The notes under the pieces: generated by a model
What the model saw: only the letters and a program-made list of their open reading frames with translations
Told to the model about the DNA's origin: nothing
Databases searched by the model: none
Made by a program: the position numbers and the translations under genes
Assembly (NCBI GenBank): GCA_001771505.1
Contig: MEUA01000031.1
Coordinates: 1 to 52,864, forward strand
DNA length: 52,864 nucleotides
Direction of reading: 5' to 3'
Source of the DNA: a candidate division WOR-1 bacterium RIFOXYB2_FULL_36_35
Lineage (GTDB): Bacteria > Margulisbacteria > WOR-1 > XYC2-FULL-46-14 > XYC2-FULL-37-10
In this document: positions 42,435 through 50,136 of the stretch, piece after piece
Layout of the letters: every line of letters begins with the position of its first letter
How positions within the stretch are numbered: the first letter of the stretch is position 1

Positions 42435-43137
42435 GCATGCTCTCAATAATTCTATAAACCTCTTCGTTCGCTCTGTCAGGATCTTTCCCGTACTCTTCCA
42501 AAGAGATGGGCTTTCCAATCTTTAAAGTTACAGGAACCGAGTGTATAACCATACTATGCTTTGGCATAATTTCAAAACTTCCTGATATCGCAATAGGAAG
42601 AACCCGAACCTTGTTTTTTATCGCTAACAACATACTTCCCCTCTTAAATTCCTTGAGAGTGCCGTCAGGGCTTCTTGTCCCTTCAGGAAAAATCAAGATA
42701 CTATCTTTGCTGGCAAGCGCCTCCCTGGACATTAAAAACATGTTGAGAGCCCCTTTTCTTGTCCCCCTGTCAACTGGAATATAACCGCAACGTCTCAAAT
42801 ACCATCCAAAAAACGGAATTTTAAAAAGTTCCTCTTTAATAATAAACCTAAACCCCACAGGCAAAACAGCCAAAAGAATTAATATATCAATAGCGCCTTG
42901 ATGATTGGAAACAAAAATCAATGGCTCTCCCCGTGGGATATTTTCTCTTCCCGTAACATGAACAGGAACTCCGCTTAACCATATAAGTAAACGCGACCAT
43001 ATAGCGGCTGATCGTTGAAATGTTTTTCTCTTTTTGGGCGATGACGTAAAAAATGAAGAAAAAAGAGTGATTCCTGTACCAACAAAAAAAGTCAAAAAAA
43101 CCGTAAAAAATAAAAAAATTGTCCTAAGAAATTTCAC
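42430..43137 (-). CDS. plsC: 1-acylglycerol-3-phosphate acyltransferase
   Basis: The 235-residue product has an N-terminal membrane anchor (about 5-27) and the acyltransferase motifs: NHQGAID (HX4D), a GYIPVDRG segment, FPEGTRS and a VLPIAISG strand. This type makes phosphatidic acid at the inner membrane. It begins with GTG, sharing one base with the DUF1015 stop (TAGTG), so the two genes are coupled. The stop codon lies in a palindromic repeat. Confidence 0.93.
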   Translation of the reverse strand: MKFLRTIFLFFTVFLTFFVGTGITLFSSFFTSSPKKRKTFQRSAAIWSRLLIWLSGVPVHVTGRENIPRGEPLIFVSNHQGAIDILILLAVLPVGFRFIIKEELFKIPFFGWYLRRCGYIPVDRGTRKGALNMFLMSREALASKDSILIFPEGTRSPDGTLKEFKRGSMLLAIKNKVRVLPIAISGSFEIMPKHSMVIHSVPVTLKIGKPISLEEYGKDPDRANEEVYRIIESML

Positions 43138-44471
43138 TATTCAATCTTCTCACCCAGAATAATTCTGTTCATAATTACTCCGCTTGTCAGCTTAGGATAA
43201 AAATATGTTGATTTTTGAGGCATCTTTTCAAACTTTTCAGCTATTTTTATTATGTCCTCAACTTTTACAGGATTTAATAAAACAGCTAAAGAGGCATTCT
43301 GATCTTTAACATAGTTTAAAGCTTCTTCCTGATGCTTTGTAAATATGAAATTTTCATTATCCTCAATGCCTAAAAGGTTTTTAAAAACCAGACTATGTAA
43401 AATAGTAACATCTAAATTTTTCCAGTTATCAGATTTATCTTCTTTTATGATGTCATGAATAATCACATCCTTTTTTAAGGCCAAAATATAATACGTGTCA
43501 GGTATCTCCTTAAAATAAAAACAAAAAGCATGCTCATTTGATTTTTTCTGAAGCTCTTTTGTCATTTTCTTTTTTATTTTATCTTCAGATTTCTTTTTAA
43601 ATGGATACTCAAAAATATCAAAATAAGCCTCAAGCTGAGTTAAAACATATTGAGCGCTAAACTGTAAAGGTATTTTCAAAACTCGATGGATAGGAAGAAC
43701 AACCAGCCCCAAGCTCTGGATAGGAACAAAATCCATCATTACATGATTATAAGCTTCTTCTTCTGTAAATCTGGTATTACGAACTTTCATTTCATTTTTA
43801 AATTGAAGCGCAGCCTCATATCGATGATGTCCATCTGCGATAAAAACGGTTTTATCTTTAAAGTATTTTTGGATCTTTTTTATTTCCGATCTCTTTTTTA
43901 CTTTCCAAAGTCTATTTATTATCCCTTTTACGTCTTTGACATCTAGTTCGGGTTTCCCTTTTTTCATTTTTTTCATGATTTTAGAAATTTTTCCTTTTTC
44001 ATCAGAAAACAGGGAAAAAACATTATCAAAATTTGCTGACGCAGAACGTATAAGGCTTATACGATCACGTTTTGGCGTAGGCAAAGTAAATTCATGAGGA
44101 ACAACCTTTCGCTTGGAAACATCATCAAATCTTAAAAGAGCAATAATCCCTGTTCTAGAATACGTCTTTGTCCCATATTTAAATTGTTGTTCATAAACAT
44201 ACAGCGACGGCTTTTCCTCAACAGATAAAATTCCATGACGAATCCAACCATTAAATGAAGAGGCAGCCCTAACATATTTATTGTTATATTCATTATCCCC
44301 AGGAAAATCCTTTCCCAAAATAAGCCTAACCATATTAAAGTCAGATAAATTGTAAAGAAACTCTTGCTCTTCATCTTTGATGACATCATAAGGGGGAGAG
44401 AGAACATTTGAAAGCTTTTTCACTCTTTTTTTATTGTATAATACGCCACAAAAAGGAAAGATATCTACCAC
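43137..44471 (-). CDS. DUF1015 family protein
   Basis: The 444-residue product matches DUF1015: it starts with a PFCGVLYNKKRVKKLSNVLSPPYD stretch (shown here only in its known parts FCGVLYN and SPPYDV), continues with YEQQFKYGTKTYSRTGIIA, and has the typical FIADGHHRYEAALQ and NFIFTKHQEEAL. The family is widespread and without an agreed function. The start is GTG at 44471, nine bases after a TATAAT, so it is probably leaderless. It is divergent from a small unknown gene and coupled to plsC. Confidence 0.88.
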   Translation of the reverse strand: MVDIFPFCGVLYNKKRVKKLSNVLSPPYDVIKDEEQEFLYNLSDFNMVRLILGKDFPGDNEYNNKYVRAASSFNGWIRHGILSVEEKPSLYVYEQQFKYGTKTYSRTGIIALLRFDDVSKRKVVPHEFTLPTPKRDRISLIRSASANFDNVFSLFSDEKGKISKIMKKMKKGKPELDVKDVKGIINRLWKVKKRSEIKKIQKYFKDKTVFIADGHHRYEAALQFKNEMKVRNTRFTEEEAYNHVMMDFVPIQSLGLVVLPIHRVLKIPLQFSAQYVLTQLEAYFDIFEYPFKKKSEDKIKKKMTKELQKKSNEHAFCFYFKEIPDTYYILALKKDVIIHDIIKEDKSDNWKNLDVTILHSLVFKNLLGIEDNENFIFTKHQEEALNYVKDQNASLAVLLNPVKVEDIIKIAEKFEKMPQKSTYFYPKLTSGVIMNRIILGEKIE

Positions 44472-44480
44472 GTCTTAAGT

Positions 44481-44502
44481 ATTATACCATATGTGATATA
44501 AT
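44481..44502. promoter_or_regulatory. Face-to-face -10 boxes of DUF1015 and a small gene
   Basis: TATAAT on the minus strand at 44481-44486 and on the plus strand at 44497-44502. Each is nine or six bases from its start codon, the same layout as at 15166-15187. Confidence 0.6.
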
Positions 44503-44508
44503 TTAACC

Positions 44509-44739
44509 ATGACTGATTTAAACAGCAAATTACAAAAACAACTTATAGATTTCTTGGGAATTTACTCGATTTTAACCTCTCAAGCAAGAGCAGAGCTTGA
44601 AGCAAAGCTATATGCTGTCATGGAAAAATCTGACCCAAAAACAAAGAAAATGTATAGAAGCATAATACAATCAGCAAAAGAGAACCTTTCTGTAACAGAA
44701 ACTATAGAAAATCTAAAAAAAGACTGCCCCCCTGATTAA
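44509..44739 (+). CDS. Small hypothetical helical protein, 76 aa
   Basis: The ATG follows a TATAAT by six bases and has no ribosome site. The product is three or four helices (LQKQLIDFLGIYSIL, ARAELEAKLYAVMEK) with no cysteine motif or membrane part. No family is recognised. A repeat array follows directly. Confidence 0.65.
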   Translation: MTDLNSKLQKQLIDFLGIYSILTSQARAELEAKLYAVMEKSDPKTKKMYRSIIQSAKENLSVTETIENLKKDCPPD

Positions 44740-44740
44740 C

Positions 44741-44807
44741 CTCGATTATTCACCCCGATTAGGATAATCGGGGTTCATCCCTCGAGCATATGAATAATCG
44801 GGGTTGT
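44741..44807. repeat. Palindromic repeat array
   Basis: A half unit, a full palindrome (CACCCCGATTAGGATAATCGGGGTTCA, through 44779) and another arm (TGAATAATCGGGGTT, 44790-44807) lie in a row. Directly after it comes the hairpin shared with 2214. Confidence 0.75.
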
Positions 44808-44816
44808 TTTATGAGA

Positions 44817-44846
44817 AATAGATTCCCGTTTTCACGGGAATGACCA
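44817..44846. repeat. Dispersed hairpin repeat, copy 2
   Basis: Thirty bases with GATTCCCGTTTTCACGGGAA, the inverse of 2214-2243. Confidence 0.75.
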
Positions 44847-44969
44847 TTATTCAACAGACCCATCAAAGATACAACAAACACAATAAAAATAAATAGCTTT
44901 TTATCGCTCCCAAGCCAAAAAATCATTTCATGAGCTTACTTAGAAAAATCTTATCTCTAAAATAAGTTT

Positions 44970-45131
44970 CTAATCTAAAACAGCAAAGCAGACTAATCCT
45001 ACAAGTATCAACATAAATCCTACCCCACCCCTCACCAACAACAAAACATCTCCCCACCACACAACAATAGCCCAAACTCCAAAAGCCACAAAAACAACAC
45101 CCAATACCAACTTAATTAATTTGCTTATCAA
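44970..45131 (-). CDS. Small two-helix membrane protein at the end of parB
   Basis: This 53-residue frame starts with TTG at 45131 and has an ideal Shine-Dalgarno GGAGG (minus strand, 45140-45144) eight bases upstream, inside the parB end. It overlaps parB by 20 bases in another frame. The product has two hydrophobic helices: LVLGVVFVAFGVWAIVVWW (about 8-26) and, after GDVLLLVRGG, GFMLILVGLVCFAVL (38-52). Small proteins with a W/WW-rich first helix and a Gly hinge are often encoded in operons of little-studied bacteria. The function is unknown. Coupling with parA-parB suggests co-expression. Confidence 0.7.
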   Translation of the reverse strand: MISKLIKLVLGVVFVAFGVWAIVVWWGDVLLLVRGGVGFMLILVGLVCFAVLD

Positions 45132-46038
45132 TTTCAATCCCTCCTTCTGTTACAAACACAGGTTCAACTCTTTTAACCTTTTCTCCCAAAATAATATCCA
45201 AAATCCTTTCAAGGTCTTCCTGAGAAAAAAAATCTATTTCAATTCTGCCACGATTTTTATTCCCTCTAAGGTGAACTTTGGTTGCCAAACAAAAAGTAAG
45301 TTTCTCAAGCCATGGTTTAAGTTCATCATCAATTTTCACAGCTCTTTTTGAGATTTTCTTGTTTTTTGAAGGTTTTGGCCCGCCATAAACAATAAGCTCT
45401 ACATCTCTCACGCTAAGCTTATTTTTTATAATATCCCCAAAAATCAATAATCTCTTTTTACTGTCAGAAAGAGATAAAAGAGCTCTTGCATGGCCGGAAG
45501 AAATCTCTCCCTTACGAAGAGAATCACGCATCTCTTCAGGCAGTTCATTTAATCTTAGCATGTTTGCAATTGTGGAACGATTTTTACTGACTTTATTTGC
45601 TATGTCAATTTGGCTCATGCTAAACTCAGAAAGCAATTTGGAATATGCTTCAGCTTCATCCATGGGGTTTAAATCTTCCCTCTGTAAATTTTCTATTAAG
45701 GCCAACTGAACAGACTCTTGATCGCTAAAATCTTTAATAATCGAAGGGATAACATTAAGTCCTGCTATTTTTGCGGCACGAAGCCTCCGTTCTCCTGCAA
45801 CCAGTTCATAATTTCCTTTTCTTAAACGAACAAGAATAGGCTGGGCGACTCCAGTGCTTTTTATGCTCTCTGCAAGTTCTTTCAAGCTATCTTCATTAAA
45901 AACTGTTCTTGGCTGACGCGGGTTCGGAATAACTTTATCTATAGGAATATTCACAATTGTTCTTCCGCCGGTAAAAACAGACCCTTCAGGAATTAACGCT
46001 GATAAACCTCTGCCTAAACCCTTTTTATTCATCGCCAA
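45112..46038 (-). CDS. parB: Chromosome-partitioning protein ParB
   Basis: The 308-residue product has the ParB N-terminal CTPase motifs IPNPRQPRTVF and GERRLRAA, the ENLQREDLNPMDEAEAY box, a helix-turn-helix (MSQIDIANKVSKNRSTIANMLRL) and a C-terminal dimer domain. It should load at parS sites and act with ParA. It overlaps parA by 14 bases. I found no perfect parS (TGTTTCACGTGAAACA) in the window. Confidence 0.95.
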   Translation of the reverse strand: MAMNKKGLGRGLSALIPEGSVFTGGRTIVNIPIDKVIPNPRQPRTVFNEDSLKELAESIKSTGVAQPILVRLRKGNYELVAGERRLRAAKIAGLNVIPSIIKDFSDQESVQLALIENLQREDLNPMDEAEAYSKLLSEFSMSQIDIANKVSKNRSTIANMLRLNELPEEMRDSLRKGEISSGHARALLSLSDSKKRLLIFGDIIKNKLSVRDVELIVYGGPKPSKNKKISKRAVKIDDELKPWLEKLTFCLATKVHLRGNKNRGRIEIDFFSQEDLERILDIILGEKVKRVEPVFVTEGGIEIDKQIN

Positions 46039-46786
46039 TTACCTCCCTGCTTAATTTTTCATAGGCCAACGCCCCTTTTGATGTAGGATCATAAAACATT
46101 ATTGGCTGGCCAAAACTTGGGGCTTCAGCCAAACGCACATTTCTAGGTATGATTGTTTGAAAAACTTTTGCGCCAAAATGTTTACGGGCCTCTTCTACAA
46201 CTTGATTGGCTAAAACAGTTCTCTGGTCGTGCATCGTAAGAAGGACACCTCCAACTTTAAGCATAGGATTTAGCCTCTCTCTAACAAGATCTAACGTCGA
46301 AATAAGCTGACTTATCCCTTCCAGGGCATAATATTCACACTGTATAGGGATCATAACTTCATCAGAAGCGGTCAATGCATTAACAGTTAAAAGATTTAAG
46401 GAGGGGGGGCAATCAATCATTAGATAATCATAAATATCTTTTGCAGCAGAAAGCGCTTTTTTCAATCTAAACTCCCTCTCAAAAACCGATACCAGTTCAA
46501 CTTCAGCTCCAGCCAAACGGGATGTCGCGGGAATAATATCAAGATTACTCACAATTGTCTTCTTAATAGCATCAATAACAGGAACTTGATCAACAAGGAT
46601 GTTATATATGCACATTTCAAGACTTTGTCTTTCAATCCCACAGCCAACCGTTGCATTTCCTTGAGGATCTATATCTATCACCAAAACTTTTTTATTAAAA
46701 GAGGCTAAATAAGCAGCCAAATTAACCGTAGTGGTTGTTTTACCAACCCCACCCTTCTGATTAACAAAGGAAATTATTGCTCCCAT
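46025..46786 (-). CDS. parA: Chromosome-partitioning ATPase ParA
   Basis: The 253-residue product has the deviant Walker A NQKGGVGKTTTT with the signature Lys at residue 10 (FVNQKGG), VIDIDPQGNATVG, DCPPSL and a C-terminal half with VVEEARKHFG and RNVRLAEAPS. The ATP-dependent ParA drives segregation with ParB; this Soj-type is chromosomal. It starts a transcript with a promoter whose -10 lies nine bases before the ATG. Confidence 0.96.
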   Translation of the reverse strand: MGAIISFVNQKGGVGKTTTTVNLAAYLASFNKKVLVIDIDPQGNATVGCGIERQSLEMCIYNILVDQVPVIDAIKKTIVSNLDIIPATSRLAGAEVELVSVFEREFRLKKALSAAKDIYDYLMIDCPPSLNLLTVNALTASDEVMIPIQCEYYALEGISQLISTLDLVRERLNPMLKVGGVLLTMHDQRTVLANQVVEEARKHFGAKVFQTIIPRNVRLAEAPSFGQPIMFYDPTSKGALAYEKLSREVIGDE

Positions 46787-46795
46787 GAAGGCTTT

Positions 46796-46824
46796 ATTAT
46801 ACTATGTAGAGACATTGTTTTCAA
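46796..46824 (-). promoter_or_regulatory. Promoter of parA-parB
   Basis: TTGAAA (46819-46824), 17 bases, TATAAT (46796-46801) on the minus strand, then nine bases to the ATG at 46786. Confidence 0.8.
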
Positions 46825-46827
46825 TTC

Positions 46828-46867
46828 GCCCCGAGGACTCATGTTTAGAGGAGAATAATCGGGGCTT
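46828..46867. repeat. Palindromic repeat
   Basis: GCCCCGAGGACTCATG... to GAATAATCGGGGCTT. It is a diverged copy, with stem GCCCCGA..TCGGGGC, between parA and the glycosidase gene. Confidence 0.6.
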
Positions 46868-46923
46868 ATTAAATAGCGCGAAAAATATGCCAGGCTTTTG
46901 CATCACAAAAACATTTCATTAGA

Positions 46924-49900
46924 TTAAAAAATCATTTCATAAAAGAATGCTTTGTCTGAAGCATCCATATAAAAACTCCTGCCCTTCAAAGGGATCGTTT
47001 TTATAATATCCCCATTAATATCAAGGGCTGATATCCTTCTGGGGAGTACCCCTTTAAATGTAATCTTTGCCTCCACCCCCTCCGTCAAAAGAGGAGCATC
47101 GCCAACGTTTGCAAGTTGAGTTTTGCTTTCATTATATTCCTGGTTTTTATTTTCTATCTTTGCCGCAACAGTAACAAGGATCGTACCGCCGTCTATCTTC
47201 TTAAATTTTAGTTTGTCATTCAAAACAGAAAACGCTATAGAGCAAAATTCATTTTCAGGTTCTACGATAAAATCATTTAATTGTATTATTCTGTTTTTCA
47301 TAAAGCCCATAGCAACTTCAGTCCTGTCACTATTTATTGTAAATATCCCTTTGCCATAATCCAATTTCAACTCACCTGTATCTGAAGATATTATTCTGTT
47401 TTGCTTATCATGATATTTTGAAACATAGTCTTTTGGAATAGAATTAATTTTTCCTTTAAAATTAATCGTAGTTTTTAGGATATAGGGCAAATAAGGGTTT
47501 CCGGCTATCATCTTATCTTCATCCAAAAGCCCATACAATTCAGAATCCGACACAGGATAGTTTAAGCTCTTTCTTGCTTCTGCAACATCTCCCCGATAAA
47601 AAAGCAGCGCTGCTGCGGGAAGCTGAGAATAAACATTGGGCCACGCGGAAACATCAAAGTTGTCTTCCATGGGAGCCTGCCATCCGGCATGGTTAAAAGA
47701 AAATTGAATTACTCCGTCCCAATCCTGAAGATTGGCGTATGCAGCCATAACAAGAGGGCCTTCCACCCTGAATTCATTAGGAAAACAACAATTCCATTCG
47801 GAAACAACAAAAGGGATGTCGCTTACATTGTAAAAAGCAAAGTTATTTGGCAGAGCATCTACAGGATTCTGAAGCATACTTAAATTTTCAAAAACAACTT
47901 GTGTGCCATATCCAAATTGAGGATGATCCCAATAACGATGTCTGTCTATATAATCTAAAGAAGAATTTGTTTTTACATCAACATAAAGATTAACCCAGTG
48001 ATTCGACCCGGAAATAGGAACCTTAACTCCCAGTTTTTTTAAATATTCTGACATCTCTTTATAATATTTAACCTGCAGCTCCTCATAAAATTTTAAAGTA
48101 TCGGCAAGCCGGCTTGGTTCATATTTTTCAGCGCCGCTTCTTTGATATTTAAGAGGAATATCTGCCCGTTGTACATTTTTTCTGTAGGGATCTTCGTCCT
48201 GCTTTAAATCTTTGCGCCCATATTTATCCGTCCAAGTCTTATCTAAATTATTTCTATTTTTATATCTCTTTAGCAACCATTCATTAAACATCCCATCCAA
48301 ATCAGTAAGATAGTGCTTAGAAATATTAAATTGCGTGCCGAAATAAAAAAGCATTGCTTCGTTAATAAGCTTAACAGAAACAAGCGCAGGGTCATCAACA
48401 TAACGCAATCCAGTGTAAGGATTTTTATGAGTCAAAATTTGTTCTGCATATTTCTTTTGAAGTTCTATTATACGATTATCAAAAAAGCCGGTAACCTTAG
48501 CCCCCCTCTCGACATTCTGCCAATCCTTAACGTTATCTCCTTTTTTAAACTCACGATCCACTAAGAGATCCATAAATACATAGATTCCCCGTCGCTTTAG
48601 CTGATAAATAAGATAGTCTAATTTATCAAAAGATTCCTTGGATAAATGTTGAGTATCATCATAATTCTGATCAAAAATATTCGGATTGGACCAAAAAGCA
48701 TCAATATGATGGATACGAACAAGATTGCATCCTGATCTGGCAAGGCGTTCTGCCATAATTTCAGCATCATGTTTTTCAGGAAAAGTTGAAGGGGCATATA
48801 TATTGGTCCCCCAAAATCGGACTCTAGTTCCATCCTCAAAATAAAAATGACCATTTTTAACCTTTAAAAACCCATGTTTTCCGGCTGGCGAGTCAAGCAG
48901 AAAACTTACATCCGAAACAGTCTTTTTGTATGACTCATTAAGTGGAATAAACTCATTCCAATCTTTTGTATCAGTTACATAAATACCGCCAGGTTGAAGT
49001 TTTTTTCCTTCATTATCAAACGCAATAAGTTTTATTTCGTCAAACCATGCTTCCCCGGCACACTCCAAAAGACCCGCAAAGACGTCAATCCTTCGGGTCT
49101 CTTTTGGAACATTAAACTCATTTTCAATAAATTTCCAGTCAAATGTCCCTGAAAAAGCTTCCAAGATAGGCCACCCATCCAACCGCTTCCCCTTCCCATC
49201 CTTAAATTCAATGTTAATCCTGGCAAGTTGCCACGGTTTTACCCCTGGAATAACATCTTTAGCCTTAATATATCCGGAAAGTTTTATTTTCTTTGCTTTT
49301 CTTCCGTCCACGGAGACCGATTGAGAAACAAAAGACCAAACAGGGGTGGAATTTCTTATCCTCAAAGCACCATTGCCAACTTTAACATTATTATTAATAA
49401 TTGCCCAATCTTCCGACCCTCCATATGCCCATTTTTCCCAAACTTCAAGCCCTCCATTTTCCAAAAAATTATATGGGTCTGTATTTTTTTGATCGGGAAG
49501 AGGGACAAGTTTTATATCATCAAAATATACAGTCCCAGCACAATCATAAAGGCCAAAGACAACTTTTGCTTTAACCGTACCTTTTGGAACAATAATATTC
49601 CTGGCAACATATTTCCAGCCAAAACTCCCTGTCCAAGCTCCAACGCTTGGCCATCCGCCAACTTGCACATCTTTTTCATCGAAAAAAAGTAGCTGAATAT
49701 TGGCTTGGTTCCAATCTTCATTTCCCTGAACAACATTCTCAGATTTTATCCACGCGGAAAGAGTAACTTTGGATATTTTTCTCCAGTCTATTGCAATAGT
49801 TTGCGCGCCCAAGGACATTTTTGGAGAATCATTTATGATTTTTAAAACATTTCCGCCACGATCAGGGAGCAGAGAGCTGTTATAATATTCTTCTCCCCAA

Positions 49901-50136
49901 TATTTTGGTATATTATTAACCAACCCTTCTTCAAACCCACTGTTTTTCAAAAGATCCTGGGCTAAAGATGGCATTGAAAAAAAGAAAAAAAGAAAAACAA
50001 AAAATAAAATTAAAAATCTTAAAAAAAGATACTTCTTAACAAAAGTCAAATGCCAAAATAGCATGGGATTTGAAGATTGAATAATTGATTTCTTTTTATT
50101 AAGCCAAAATTGCTTCAACTTTGTGTTCCTTCCCAT
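46924..50136 (-). CDS. Exported clan GH-A glycoside hydrolase with two carbohydrate-binding modules
   Basis: A hydrophobic signal segment (about 38-60, ending SMPSLAQ) precedes two CBM-like jelly-roll domains. Both start with an N-x-G-x-E phrase (LLKNSGFEEG; FLENGGLEVWEKW) and end with a CAG-x-x-[WY]-F-D-[DE]-I-K-L strand. The catalytic barrel starts around GHFYFEDGTRVRFWGTNIYAP. It has LVRIHHIDAFW, the acid Glu of LINEAMLFY and the nucleophile Glu of VVSEWN, the pattern of clan GH-A. A beta C-terminal domain ends it. The exact family and sugar are not clear. The ATG at 50136 overlaps the GH94 gene by 38 bases; starts at 50118 or 50064 are also possible. Confidence 0.85.
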   Translation of the reverse strand: MGRNTKLKQFWLNKKKSIIQSSNPMLFWHLTFVKKYLFLRFLILFFVFLFFFFSMPSLAQDLLKNSGFEEGLVNNIPKYWGEEYYNSSLLPDRGGNVLKIINDSPKMSLGAQTIAIDWRKISKVTLSAWIKSENVVQGNEDWNQANIQLLFFDEKDVQVGGWPSVGAWTGSFGWKYVARNIIVPKGTVKAKVVFGLYDCAGTVYFDDIKLVPLPDQKNTDPYNFLENGGLEVWEKWAYGGSEDWAIINNNVKVGNGALRIRNSTPVWSFVSQSVSVDGRKAKKIKLSGYIKAKDVIPGVKPWQLARINIEFKDGKGKRLDGWPILEAFSGTFDWKFIENEFNVPKETRRIDVFAGLLECAGEAWFDEIKLIAFDNEGKKLQPGGIYVTDTKDWNEFIPLNESYKKTVSDVSFLLDSPAGKHGFLKVKNGHFYFEDGTRVRFWGTNIYAPSTFPEKHDAEIMAERLARSGCNLVRIHHIDAFWSNPNIFDQNYDDTQHLSKESFDKLDYLIYQLKRRGIYVFMDLLVDREFKKGDNVKDWQNVERGAKVTGFFDNRIIELQKKYAEQILTHKNPYTGLRYVDDPALVSVKLINEAMLFYFGTQFNISKHYLTDLDGMFNEWLLKRYKNRNNLDKTWTDKYGRKDLKQDEDPYRKNVQRADIPLKYQRSGAEKYEPSRLADTLKFYEELQVKYYKEMSEYLKKLGVKVPISGSNHWVNLYVDVKTNSSLDYIDRHRYWDHPQFGYGTQVVFENLSMLQNPVDALPNNFAFYNVSDIPFVVSEWNCCFPNEFRVEGPLVMAAYANLQDWDGVIQFSFNHAGWQAPMEDNFDVSAWPNVYSQLPAAALLFYRGDVAEARKSLNYPVSDSELYGLLDEDKMIAGNPYLPYILKTTINFKGKINSIPKDYVSKYHDKQNRIISSDTGELKLDYGKGIFTINSDRTEVAMGFMKNRIIQLNDFIVEPENEFCSIAFSVLNDKLKFKKIDGGTILVTVAAKIENKNQEYNESKTQLANVGDAPLLTEGVEAKITFKGVLPRRISALDINGDIIKTIPLKGRSFYMDASDKAFFYEMIF

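Noticed and set aside
44815-44969. Riboswitch or small RNA in the gap before parB
   Set aside because: Only repeat hairpins are visible; no conserved riboswitch core is recognised.
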